From contig NZ_JPRM01000023.1 of the NCBI RefSeq assembly GCF_000737695.1, forward strand, positions 62,001 through 126,000: DNA of 64,000 nt, given 5' to 3'. The stretch is from Flavobacterium hydatis. Its GTDB lineage: Bacteria; Bacteroidota; Bacteroidia; Flavobacteriales; Flavobacteriaceae. The translations under genes were made by a program, and so were the position numbers. Below the pieces are notes generated by a model that saw only the letters and a program-made list of their open reading frames with translations, searched no databases and was not told the DNA's origin. The first letter of the stretch is position 1, and each line of letters begins with the position of its first letter. Positions 31,279 to 40,368 of the stretch are shown here, one piece after another.

Positions 31279-33021
31279 TTACTTCTTTGTAATTGCAAAA
31301 TCTAGGTAATTCAAATTGAATCCTCCTTTATCAAAAACAACTTTAATTTTGTTTTCTCCTTTTTTCAGCTTTACGCCCGAGAGTATAATTGTTCTCCAAG
31401 TTGTATCATTTCCTGTTGCCGGAAGGGTGATTGTTTCTGAGATTTTTCCTGTTTCATTCTCCAGATGTAATTTGCCTTCTTCTTTTTCGCTTGAGTATCT
31501 AATGGCAACATCATATGTTGCTGCCGATTTACTTGTTGCTGTAAATTGTAACCATTCGGTATCTTCGATAAATGATACCTGATATCCATTTGAGGAATCG
31601 TCTTTGCATGGCAATATATCAACTCCGTCATTTCGCATTGTTTTTCCTTTATTCCATTCTTCAAATGTTCCAGTTTCTACACGATAATTCACAAAATCTT
31701 TATCGGAATATGCAAATCCGTTTGTTCCCAAGTCATATTCGGTTGCAAATATTTTTGCAGGTAAAACTCGTTTTTTATAACTTTTTGTTTCATTTGTTTG
31801 TACTTGACGAAACATTGCGTCAAGTACGCCTGCCTTTATTGTGGTATTCTCTAACTTAAAATTTTCGGCTAATTGCATCAATGCTTTTTCTGCAAAATCG
31901 GGGCTTGGTTTTTCACCTCCATCTTTCCAATATAATCGTAGTTTTTCATACTCGGGTGTTTTGGTAACTGAAGCGATTCCTGCAATATTTTCGATTTTTT
32001 TCATTGGCCAAAATGCCCAACCTATATTATTTGTTTCGAATAAAGTAATGGCGTCTTTAAACCAAACATTGGAGTTTTCGCCACCTTCTCCCATCCATAT
32101 TGGCACATTATATTGTTTTCTATAATCTAGCATTTTCTGGATTGATGCTGTCGTGTTATAATTCCAATATTTATGAAAACTCATTGCCATATTATCATCC
32201 CATAGCGGAAACATTCCGTTGTAATTATTTCCCCAACAATTTCCTTCGATAATAATCATGTGATTTTTATCGACTTCGCGGATTGCTTTTGTAATGGAGA
32301 CTAATAGTTCACGTAAAGGCGCGTTTGAGGTTTCATCGCAACCATTTTTATTTGTTCCTGTAAAATTCCAATTTGGCTCATTTATAATATCATAAGCTCC
32401 CATCCATGGATTGTCTTTATAACGTAGAGCTAATTTTCTCCATAATGCGGTCATTTTTTTACGATTGGCTTCGCTTTCCCAAACTGATGGTTTTGTATCA
32501 TCATAATCAGAGATTGCAGCATCTTTTCCTTGTCCGCCTGGTGCAGCATGAAGATCCAGAATAAGATATATTTTATTTTCAGCACACCACTTTAGCAAGT
32601 TATCGGTCATTGTAAAACCTTCTTCTATCCAAGTAATTTCACCGTTCTTTTCTGCTTCTATTGGCGGTGTGTATAAATTATAATGCATTGGCAAACGAAT
32701 GGAGTTAAATCCCCAAGCTGCCAATGAGTCAACATCTTTTTTGGTTATTCCGTTGGCTCTGTAGGCTTCGTAAAATTTTTCAGTTTTTTCGACTCCGATT
32801 AAATCTGTAATTTTTTGTTTTATCACATATTGCGGACTTGCAAATGGTTCGGTTTGAATCATGTATCCTTCCTGAACCATCCATCCTCCTAATCCTAATC
32901 CTCTTAATACTATATTTTTACCTTTTCCGTCTACAATATTTTGTCCGCTTTGGTGCAAAAACCCTTGTCCAAAAGAGGTCAATGAAAACAATACCAGTAA
33001 TGGCAAAACTATTTTTCTCAT
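31279..33021 (-). CDS. GH5 family glucanase with C-terminal CBM6-like domain
   Basis: 580 aa with a signal peptide (MRKIVLPLLVLFSLTSFG). The GH5 barrel (residues about 20-390) has FNSIRLPMHYNLY, the acid/base in YDIINEPNWN and the nucleophile in IWMGEGGENS. The C-terminal ~140 residues form a CBM6/35-type beta sandwich (TEWLQFTATSKSAATYDVAIRY ... FNLNYLDFAITKK). It probably cleaves beta-1,3- or beta-1,4-linked glucan; the order of motifs is compatible with exo-beta-1,3-glucanase-like GH5 members, but substrate is not certain. A repeat element separates it from the preceding GH30 gene. Confidence 0.93.
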   Translation of the reverse strand: MRKIVLPLLVLFSLTSFGQGFLHQSGQNIVDGKGKNIVLRGLGLGGWMVQEGYMIQTEPFASPQYVIKQKITDLIGVEKTEKFYEAYRANGITKKDVDSLAAWGFNSIRLPMHYNLYTPPIEAEKNGEITWIEEGFTMTDNLLKWCAENKIYLILDLHAAPGGQGKDAAISDYDDTKPSVWESEANRKKMTALWRKLALRYKDNPWMGAYDIINEPNWNFTGTNKNGCDETSNAPLRELLVSITKAIREVDKNHMIIIEGNCWGNNYNGMFPLWDDNMAMSFHKYWNYNTTASIQKMLDYRKQYNVPIWMGEGGENSNVWFKDAITLFETNNIGWAFWPMKKIENIAGIASVTKTPEYEKLRLYWKDGGEKPSPDFAEKALMQLAENFKLENTTIKAGVLDAMFRQVQTNETKSYKKRVLPAKIFATEYDLGTNGFAYSDKDFVNYRVETGTFEEWNKGKTMRNDGVDILPCKDDSSNGYQVSFIEDTEWLQFTATSKSAATYDVAIRYSSEKEEGKLHLENETGKISETITLPATGNDTTWRTIILSGVKLKKGENKIKVVFDKGGFNLNYLDFAITKK

Positions 33022-33101
33022 ATATCTATTTTATTTATATAAATTCTAGATCTAATCTTTATCTCCTTTCGTGTTAGCGCAATCCTTAAAATTTTATTTA
33101 C

Positions 33102-33230
33102 CACATAGAAACATAAATTTTATACTCTCAAGAAAGACGTTTCACTTATTTAAAACACACATAGCTAACTATGTGAAAGAAATGTTTTTCTTTTTGTCTT
33201 CTTTTAGGAAGAAACCTATGTTTCTATGTG
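33102..33230. repeat. Inverted-repeat element between GH5 and GH30 genes
   Basis: CACATAGAAACATA at the left end is the exact reverse complement of TATGTTTCTATGTG at the right end (129 bases apart). The centre (33158-33175) is another palindrome, CACATAGCTAACTATGTG. No gene is present, and transcription of the PUL has to pass through it, so it may fold in the RNA between the two coding regions. Confidence 0.75.
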
Positions 33231-33267
33231 CTAAACTAATTCTATCCAAAAGGTTTATTTATCTATA

Positions 33268-34743
33268 TTATTTCCAAGTATAAGTTCCTACTGATCCTCC
33301 GTCTAATGAGGTTGTAACCCACTTACCATTAAATTTTATATTGAATATCTCAGTTGTATCGCCATCGTTTTCTACTATCAATACTTTTTTACCTGTTGGG
33401 GTTATAAAAGCTACATTTTGCAAATTCCCACTTATATTACTAGAAATTCTTATGGAACCTACGGGAACAAATTTAGAAGCATGGGCTATAATATAATAGG
33501 CTAAATTACGATTAAAACTACTGCTAGAATTTACGGTTAATGCGCCTTTGCAAGTATTACAGCCTCCCTGTGTATGTGGTTCAAAAGAACCGTTGTTGGC
33601 CAAGTTCCATTCTAATGCATTCTTACTCCAATTACGCATTGAACCAATAATTACATTTTTGAGATGCCATTTTAAATCCCCTTTAAAATCTCCTGTCGAA
33701 GAGGTGAACTGCTCTGTGAAATACAAATTTTTATTTGGGAACGCATTATAAACTGTCGAAAGTGCATTGATATTTCCTGCGTATAAATGAAACGCTGATC
33801 CATCTACAAAAGGACTTGCGATAGGATCTCCTAAAATCGCCATGGCATATTGTGTATTATCACAATTGTGGTCATAAGCAATAATTTTGGTTGCGAGATT
33901 GGCTGCTTTAAATGCTGGGCCTAAATTGTTTTTGATAAAATTTGTTTGTTCTAAAGCGGTCATTACCATACTCGGATTATTCCCACCATGCAATGGTTCG
34001 TTTTGTGGAGTAACTGCATCAATGGTTATCCCTTCATTTTTCATTTGCTGAATGTATTTTACAAAATATTTTGCATACACATCATAGTATTGTGTTTGTA
34101 GGCTTCCGCCAACAAAACTATCTTTATCTTTCATCCAAAGTGGAGCCGACCAAGGTGTTGCCAATATTTTAATACTTGGATTAATTGCCAGAATTTCTTT
34201 TAAAAGTGCAATTACTCCGTTTTTATCAAGGTCTAAACTAAACTTAGCCAAATCTAGATCGGTATCGCCTTTTGGCAAATCATTATAGGTAAATGCTTTC
34301 TCATTTAAGTCGGACGCTCCAATACTTATTCTTATATAATTTATTGAAATAGAAGTTTCGGTCGAGCCAAATAATTCCTGTAATAATTCCTTTTTTTTCT
34401 GGGTACTTAATTGGTTAATTACCTGTGCACTTCCGCCTGTTAAGGTATATCCAAATCCATCGATGGTTTGGTATTTCTGAGCTTCGTATACCTCAATATT
34501 TGTGTATGAATTTGTTGTGGTATTAAACCCAAGAATTCCGTTTTGTTTGGTAAGCAATACTGTCTGATCTCCTTTGGTTAACCAAAAATCTACATCATTA
34601 GTAACTACAGTGGGCGGATCTGGTTTTACTGGCGGATTTGGTGCTGGATCGACAGTATCGCTAGTGGAAGAGCATTTTACCTGCAATACGATTAGTGCAG
34701 CAAAAAATGCAACTTTTATAATTTTACTTAAATACTGTTTCAT
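33268..34743 (-). CDS. GH30 lipoprotein, subfamily-3-like, copy 1
   Basis: 491 aa with a lipobox (IVLQVKCSST) and a proline-rich linker (DPAPNPPVKPDPPT) before the barrel. Acid/base TPQNEPLH, nucleophile FTEQFTSS, CxxC insert GGCNTCKGAL. It is a close paralogue of the enzyme at 28876 over its whole length, so they arose by duplication. Both are likely surface endo-beta-1,6-glucanases, and the second copy may differ in chain-length preference. It starts 20 bases after the preceding GH30 gene ends. Confidence 0.9.
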   Translation of the reverse strand: MKQYLSKIIKVAFFAALIVLQVKCSSTSDTVDPAPNPPVKPDPPTVVTNDVDFWLTKGDQTVLLTKQNGILGFNTTTNSYTNIEVYEAQKYQTIDGFGYTLTGGSAQVINQLSTQKKKELLQELFGSTETSISINYIRISIGASDLNEKAFTYNDLPKGDTDLDLAKFSLDLDKNGVIALLKEILAINPSIKILATPWSAPLWMKDKDSFVGGSLQTQYYDVYAKYFVKYIQQMKNEGITIDAVTPQNEPLHGGNNPSMVMTALEQTNFIKNNLGPAFKAANLATKIIAYDHNCDNTQYAMAILGDPIASPFVDGSAFHLYAGNINALSTVYNAFPNKNLYFTEQFTSSTGDFKGDLKWHLKNVIIGSMRNWSKNALEWNLANNGSFEPHTQGGCNTCKGALTVNSSSSFNRNLAYYIIAHASKFVPVGSIRISSNISGNLQNVAFITPTGKKVLIVENDGDTTEIFNIKFNGKWVTTSLDGGSVGTYTWK

Positions 34744-34763
34744 TTTATTTTTTTTATAATTTC

Positions 34764-36248
34764 TTAATAAACTAAAGTTTGCATTGCATGTGCCGGAATT
34801 GTAATTGTCTTTTTCTCGGATGCTGTTATTAAATTATATGTTATTTCTTTATCGCTTTTGTTCATTACTACTGTTGCAATTTTTCCATCTGTATTAATAA
34901 ATGATGTACTTAACAAAGCATCTGTACTTACTTGGGTTATGATTCTTTTGGCATTTGGACGAATAAATTTTGAAAAGTGTCCTATATAATAGTACATCGG
35001 TGTGTATATTAATTCATCGGTATTGGTGTTGGCATGAATTGGGGCAAAACAAAAATTACCTACATGGTTTGGTCCTCCATTCTGATCCAAGAGAATATTC
35101 CAATCTGTCCAGCCTACTGTTCCGTTATTAAAATCATTAATCATGTTGATTCCGTATCGCTCGGCATTTCCCCAGAATTGATATTTTGTAGCATCAAATT
35201 TTTCAATACAACCTTCGGTAAATAATAAGTTTTTATTTGGGTAAGCTGCATGTACTGCTCCAACCGATTCAAATTTAGGTGGCCCTCCTGCCCAGGTTTC
35301 GTACCAATGAAATCCTATTCCCCAAGCATATTTAGAAACTTCGGGATCTGAGAAAACAAGACGAGCTCTTTGCTCCAACATTTCGCCACGGTTATGATCC
35401 CAGATTATAATATTTTTAGATGCTAATCCTTCTTTTGTCATTGTTGGGCCTAGATAATCTCTTAAAAAATCTCGTTCGGCTTCTGAAGTATATATGCAAG
35501 ATTCCCAACTTTGGCTTGCCATTGGTTCGTTCTGAATGGATAATCCCCAAATAGGTATACCTTCTTTTTCATATTCGCGAATAAATCTTACGTAATAATC
35601 AGCCCATGATTGTGCATATTCTGGCAATAATGTACCTCCTCTTAGCATATTATTATTACTTTTCATAAATGCTGGTGGACTCCACGGACTTGCAAAAAGG
35701 GTTAATTTTCCTCCTGCTGTTGCAATCGCTTTTTTTAATAACGGAATACGATATTTACGATCATGCTCTACAGTAAAGGTTTTTAAATCTTTGTCCCCTT
35801 CTTGAATATAGGTATAACTACCACTGCTAAAATCTGAACTATGTATTGTGGTTCTTGCCAATGAATAGCCTATTCCTTTGTCGTTATCATAATAAGCAGT
35901 AAGAAATTCTTGTTGTTTTTTTGGGCTTAATTTAGCAAAGACTTCTGCACTTGCATCTGTAATGGCTCCTCCGATTCCTAAAAATGTCTGATCTGTTTTT
36001 TGAGGATTTACAGTTATTGAAATTGTATTGTTTGAATTCTCTTTTGCGGAAGCGAGAATTAAATTATCTGTTTTAGATAGTTTAAATTTTGTATTCTCGG
36101 CTGTTGTAAAGATTTCAATTTTTTGATGATTTTGATTGTGTTCGTTTTTTGAGTTGTTATCTGTCACATTTGATGATGAACAGCTTAATGCAAAAACTAT
36201 TATCAGTATAGGTGAAATATTTTTTATCAGTTTTATAGTATTGTTCAT
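34764..36248 (-). CDS. GH30 lipoprotein, glucosylceramidase-like (subfamily-1 type), copy 2
   Basis: 494 aa with a lipobox (VFALSCSSS). The barrel differs from the QNEPLH pair: it has LSIQNEPMASQSWESC as acid/base segment and LFTEGCIEKFD with the nucleophile Glu, the pattern of GH30_1 enzymes such as glucocerebrosidase-like beta-glucosidases. In glucan loci such enzymes may act as exo-beta-1,6 or beta-1,3-glucosidases. It is a paralogue of the enzyme at 36327 (shared long blocks such as GIGYSL, TTIHSSDFSSGSY). It follows that gene after a hairpin terminator and about 80 bases. Confidence 0.9.
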   Translation of the reverse strand: MNNTIKLIKNISPILIIVFALSCSSSNVTDNNSKNEHNQNHQKIEIFTTAENTKFKLSKTDNLILASAKENSNNTISITVNPQKTDQTFLGIGGAITDASAEVFAKLSPKKQQEFLTAYYDNDKGIGYSLARTTIHSSDFSSGSYTYIQEGDKDLKTFTVEHDRKYRIPLLKKAIATAGGKLTLFASPWSPPAFMKSNNNMLRGGTLLPEYAQSWADYYVRFIREYEKEGIPIWGLSIQNEPMASQSWESCIYTSEAERDFLRDYLGPTMTKEGLASKNIIIWDHNRGEMLEQRARLVFSDPEVSKYAWGIGFHWYETWAGGPPKFESVGAVHAAYPNKNLLFTEGCIEKFDATKYQFWGNAERYGINMINDFNNGTVGWTDWNILLDQNGGPNHVGNFCFAPIHANTNTDELIYTPMYYYIGHFSKFIRPNAKRIITQVSTDALLSTSFINTDGKIATVVMNKSDKEITYNLITASEKKTITIPAHAMQTLVY

Positions 36249-36272
36249 CTAAGTAGTTTGTTTTTTTTAAAT

Positions 36273-36320
36273 AAAACCAGAAATTAAAAATGAATGAACA
36301 CATTCAATTTCTGGCTTTTA
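36273..36320 (-). terminator. Hairpin terminator between the two GH30_1-type genes
   Basis: The minus strand reads AAAGCCAGAAATTGAATG, pairing imperfectly with CATTTTTAATTTCTGGTTTT. It follows the stop of the gene at 36327, with T-rich flanks. It may only reduce downstream expression, since further PUL genes follow. Confidence 0.7.
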
Positions 36321-36326
36321 TTATAA

Positions 36327-37781
36327 TTAATAGACTAAAGTTTGAATTGCACGAGCAGGTATTGTAACAACGGTTTTCTCTGATGCGATAATTAAATTAT
36401 AAGTCACACTTAAATCGGTTTGGTTCATTACAACTGTAATCATTTTGCCATCGGTATTAAGAAATGAGGTACTTAGCAAAGAACTTCTACTTACTGCCGT
36501 ACTTACTCTTTTTGCATTTGGGCGAATAAATTTTGAGAAATGCCCGATATAATAATATGATGGTGTATAAATTAATTCGCCTGTACTTGTGTCGGCATGA
36601 ATTGGGGAGAAACAAAAATTCCCCACATGATTTGGCCCTCCATTTTGATCTAAAAGGATATTCCAATCTGTCCATGCAACAGTACCGTTATTAAAATCAT
36701 TAATCATAGCGATTCCATATCTTTCGGCATTTGGCCAAAATTGATATTTAGCAGCATCAAATTTTTCGATACAACCTTCAGTAAACATTAATTTTTTATC
36801 TGGATAGGCTTGGTACACTTGTTTTACATTATCAAACATTGGTGCTCCACCAGTCCATGTTTCGTACCAATGAAAACCCATTCCCCAAACATATTTTGAA
36901 GCCTCGGGGTCGGAATAAATTACATTGGCTCTTTGGTTCATTAAATCACGATTATGATCCCAAGCAATAATTTTTTTGTCTCCTAACCCTGCTTTTTTCA
37001 TTGTTGGCCCTAAGAAGTTTTTTATAAAATCTCTTTCTGCTTCTGCCGAGTAAATACAAGATTCCCATGTTTGCGTTGCCATTGGTTCGTTCTGAACCGA
37101 TGTTCCCCAAATAGGCATTCCTTCTTTTTCGTAAGCTTTTATAAATTTTACGTAATAATCTGCCCAAGCCTGATTGTATTCTGGTAATAGTGTACCGCCT
37201 TTTAGCATGCTTTTATTACTTTTCATAAATGCTGGCGGACTCCAAGGCGCGACATATAAAACCATATTATTGTTAGCAGTTTTCATCGCTTCTTTAATCA
37301 TTGGTATGCGATATTGCTTGTCATGATCAATATTAAAAGTTTTTAAATCTTTATCTCCTTCTTCGATATAGGTATAGCTTCCACTGCTAAAATCAGAACT
37401 ATGTATTGTGGTTCTTAGCAATGAATAGCCTATTCCTGTTTTTGTATCGTAGTACGCTTTTAAAAATTCTGCTTGCTTTTCTTTTGATAATTTGGCAAAA
37501 ACCTCGGCACTTGCATCTGTAATTGCGCCTCCAATTCCCATAAAGGTTTGAAAGGTTTTTTTAGGTTCTACAAAAACCGAAATTTCAGTTTCTAATGGTT
37601 GTTTTGATGCTGAAAAAACGAGATTATCTGTTGGTGTTATTCTTAATTTTGAATTATCTGCTGTTGTGTAAACTGCAATTTTTTTTCCATTTGTTGTAAA
37701 CTCTTGCTTGTTTTTTTGCTGCTGCGAAAAAGCGGTCAACGTAAATAATAAGCAAAGAATTTTATAGCTGTTTTTTTTCAT
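36327..37781 (-). CDS. GH30 glucosylceramidase-like enzyme (subfamily-1 type), copy 1
   Basis: 484 aa with an ordinary signal peptide (MKKNSYKILCLLFTLTAFSQ) and no lipobox, so periplasmic, unlike its lipoprotein paralogue at 34764. Acid/base TSVQNEPMATQTWESC and nucleophile MFTEGCIEKFD are both intact. The different location of two near-identical enzymes suggests division of labour across the outer membrane: one on a lipid anchor, one soluble. It is preceded by a terminator that separates it from the SusCD genes. Confidence 0.9.
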   Translation of the reverse strand: MKKNSYKILCLLFTLTAFSQQQKNKQEFTTNGKKIAVYTTADNSKLRITPTDNLVFSASKQPLETEISVFVEPKKTFQTFMGIGGAITDASAEVFAKLSKEKQAEFLKAYYDTKTGIGYSLLRTTIHSSDFSSGSYTYIEEGDKDLKTFNIDHDKQYRIPMIKEAMKTANNNMVLYVAPWSPPAFMKSNKSMLKGGTLLPEYNQAWADYYVKFIKAYEKEGMPIWGTSVQNEPMATQTWESCIYSAEAERDFIKNFLGPTMKKAGLGDKKIIAWDHNRDLMNQRANVIYSDPEASKYVWGMGFHWYETWTGGAPMFDNVKQVYQAYPDKKLMFTEGCIEKFDAAKYQFWPNAERYGIAMINDFNNGTVAWTDWNILLDQNGGPNHVGNFCFSPIHADTSTGELIYTPSYYYIGHFSKFIRPNAKRVSTAVSRSSLLSTSFLNTDGKMITVVMNQTDLSVTYNLIIASEKTVVTIPARAIQTLVY

Positions 37782-37857
37782 TATTTAATTTTTAATATGC
37801 AAATTCTAACAACATTTTCGATGTCAATAAAACATACCTTTTGTGTCTAAGTAATTT

Positions 37858-37897
37858 AAAAATAGCCCATAGTCATAAAGAAGATGGGCTATTTTAC
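37858..37897 (-). terminator. Terminator after the SusCD-lipoprotein genes
   Basis: AAAATAGCCCAT...ATGGGCTATTTT forms a 12-bp stem about 40 bases after the stop of the surface lipoprotein gene on the minus strand. It separates the binding/import genes from the enzyme genes, giving uneven expression across the PUL. Confidence 0.85.
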
Positions 37898-37934
37898 AAC
37901 CTAACTTAAACTTATTTAACTCAATTCTTAATTA

Positions 37935-38822
37935 TTATTTCCCTCTAAATTCTACTTCTGTAATTGTCATTCCAGTCGGAGTAAATCCGTTACCACCACT
38001 TCTTATTACTAAATAGATTTTACCTGATTGTGTGAATTTTACAACATTACTTACCTTGCCTGTAGCACTGTTTTTAACACATCCTACAATCGATAATTTT
38101 CCTGCAAATGCGTCTTTCCCGCAACCATCTCCAGAACTCATTCCCATAACTTTATTATCGCCATACTCAACTCCTGAAACCGGAACTGTTTTTCCTGCAA
38201 ATACTTCAAACCATGTATCGGTAGATCCGCTTGTTGCAGATATATACATATCTATAGTATATTCTTTATCTGCTACAACATCTATTGCCTGATAGATTCC
38301 CTCTTGATTCCAAGTAGTTCCGCTTGCATTTATAGTTGCACTTCCTGGGCTAAATGTCCAGGCAGCTAATCCGTTAGTATTAAGATGTAAATTTGTCCAT
38401 TGTGCTTGTTCAGCAGCGTCTAAGAAGCTACCTCCTTTTACTAAATTTCCTTTTTCTGGATCAGATTTAGCTACAATAATTTCTTTGGTTGCAGTACCTG
38501 TAGTTCCTCCACGGCCTACGGCTGTATGTACTACTGTATATTTTCCTGCATCTGGTAAAGAAATTTCAAGATCCATTTTGCCAAAATACTCTGCCTTTCC
38601 TACTTTCCAATAAGAATTTAAAACATTGTCTGTCGCGGATTGCAACAAATAAACATTCACCTTTCCTTCTACTGGAGTAATTGTAAATGAAGGATCCACA
38701 CTTGCAGCAGTCAATCCGTTGCCTGCTCCTGCTGTGTCTGGCTCACAACTTATTAATGAACCTAATGTTCCAAAAGCAAACATTAGGTATATACTTTTTT
38801 TAAAAATTATATTTAAATTCAT
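37935..38822 (-). CDS. Surface glycan-binding lipoprotein (SusE/F-position)
   Basis: 295 aa with a lipobox (GSLISCEPD). Residues about 35-125 look like a PKD-type immunoglobulin domain (DLEISLPDAGKYTVVHTAVGRGG). Residues about 130-290 form a carbohydrate-binding-like beta sandwich (VKGGSFLDAAEQAQWTNLHL ... KIYLVIRSGGNGFTPTGMTI). It sits directly after susD, the position of SusE/SusF or SGBP proteins, which hold the polysaccharide at the cell surface for SusCD. It is not a clear SusE homologue in sequence. A terminator follows. Confidence 0.85.
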   Translation of the reverse strand: MNLNIIFKKSIYLMFAFGTLGSLISCEPDTAGAGNGLTAASVDPSFTITPVEGKVNVYLLQSATDNVLNSYWKVGKAEYFGKMDLEISLPDAGKYTVVHTAVGRGGTTGTATKEIIVAKSDPEKGNLVKGGSFLDAAEQAQWTNLHLNTNGLAAWTFSPGSATINASGTTWNQEGIYQAIDVVADKEYTIDMYISATSGSTDTWFEVFAGKTVPVSGVEYGDNKVMGMSSGDGCGKDAFAGKLSIVGCVKNSATGKVSNVVKFTQSGKIYLVIRSGGNGFTPTGMTITEVEFRGK

Positions 38823-38833
38823 ATGATCTTTAT

Positions 38834-40354
38834 TTAATCGTTATAATTAGGGTTCTGAACAATTTTAGTATTTTCTAATTCTTTAAAAGGAATTGGCCAA
38901 ATTTCATTTTTACCTGCCTGAAATCCTTTAGATGCCAATGCTGCAGCAGCTTTTCCTGTTCTTACTAAATCAAACCAACGGTGTCCTTCTCCAGCTAATT
39001 CTTTTCTTCTTTCTAACGCGATTGCATCCATAGAAACTGGAACTGGTCCTAAACCTACACGTGCTCTTACGGCATCTAGTAATGCTTGCGCTCTTGCTCC
39101 TGTAGCTCCTAGTGCTTCTGCTTCCATCAAGTAAGTATCTGCTAAACGAATTGCATATACATCTTGTTTGTAATTTAAAGCTGTTGCTCCACTACCTGTA
39201 GATGTATCTGAGTTTAAAGGCATGAATTTTTTTAAGAAATATCCTGTATCATCATAGTTAGGAGCCCAATCTGCTTGTTTAGCCGCTTTTAATGCTGCCA
39301 TATCAAGAATGGTAGCATCAAAACGAGGATCTCCTTTTAAAACATCATACAAACCTTGTCTTACTGTACTAAAACTCCATCCCGAAACATAATCTGGTGC
39401 TGTAGAATTTGCTGATCTGTTGTATCCTCTAGGTCCTACCATAATACAAACAGAGTTTCCTTCATCTTTTCCTCCACCCCAAAAGCCCCAATCGGCATTA
39501 CTTTTATCGGTATGTACAATTTCAATAATCGATTCTGAATTAAACTTGTTGCTTATCTTCCATAAATCAGCAAAATCAGCTACCAGTTTATATCCGTACA
39601 TACTTGTTCCTCCAGGAGTACCATTTACATCAACAAATTGCGCTGCTGCTAATGCGTTTTTTCCATCGTATAAATAAACTTTTCCTAACAATGCTTTGGC
39701 TGCTCCTTGTGATAAGCGACCTGCTTCGTCTGTCATATTTGTAATTATAACAGGTAATCCCGGAAGTGATTCTATTAAATCTTTTTCAATCTGTGCATAT
39801 ACTGCTTCTGGTGTTGCTTGTACTACATTAAAAATATCTGTCGTTTTTATTGGCTCTAATATCAATGGGATATTTCTGAAAGTACGAACCAATTCAAAAT
39901 AATAATAAGCTCTTAAAGCTTTCGCTTCGGCTGCAAATCTTACTTTTTTAGCTTCATCCATAGGAACTGCTGGTAACTTTTCTAGCAATACGTTTGCTCT
40001 AAAAATTCCTTGATAAAAATCTCCCCAAAAGCTACCTGGTATTGTTGATTGGCTAAGCGAATAATCTCCAAATGCATGTATTCCTGCTCCATCTGTAGCA
40101 CCTCCTCCAGCTGCATTAAAATCATCTGAACCTGCATTTAACATACAGATCATATTTTCAAACCCTTTAGACTGTTTACCAAGTATATCATAAACGGCTA
40201 CTAATCCTGCATAAGCCTGGCTTTCATTCTGGTAATAGTTTGCTTCTAGTGAAGTTCCTTTTGGCTCTACAGTTAAAAAATCCTCACCGCACGACAGGAC
40301 AGTAAAAAGTACTCCGCAAACAACAAGTGAATATTTTATATTTTTTAGTTTCAT
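38834..40354 (-). CDS. SusD/RagB family outer-membrane lipoprotein
   Basis: 506 aa from the ATG at 40354; an ATG three codons upstream (40363) is equally possible. Lipobox TVLSCGED, an N-terminal TPR-type helical pattern (SQAYAGLVAVYDILG), and the family C-terminus ALERRKELAGEGHRWFDLVRTGK. SusD proteins cap the SusC barrel and deliver glycan to it as a pedal-bin lid. It overlaps no gene but follows susC by only a few bases, so both are translated from one transcript. Partner: the SusC protein encoded just upstream. Confidence 0.95.
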   Translation of the reverse strand: MKLKNIKYSLVVCGVLFTVLSCGEDFLTVEPKGTSLEANYYQNESQAYAGLVAVYDILGKQSKGFENMICMLNAGSDDFNAAGGGATDGAGIHAFGDYSLSQSTIPGSFWGDFYQGIFRANVLLEKLPAVPMDEAKKVRFAAEAKALRAYYYFELVRTFRNIPLILEPIKTTDIFNVVQATPEAVYAQIEKDLIESLPGLPVIITNMTDEAGRLSQGAAKALLGKVYLYDGKNALAAAQFVDVNGTPGGTSMYGYKLVADFADLWKISNKFNSESIIEIVHTDKSNADWGFWGGGKDEGNSVCIMVGPRGYNRSANSTAPDYVSGWSFSTVRQGLYDVLKGDPRFDATILDMAALKAAKQADWAPNYDDTGYFLKKFMPLNSDTSTGSGATALNYKQDVYAIRLADTYLMEAEALGATGARAQALLDAVRARVGLGPVPVSMDAIALERRKELAGEGHRWFDLVRTGKAAAALASKGFQAGKNEIWPIPFKELENTKIVQNPNYND

Positions 40355-40368
40355 GATTCTCATTTTTA

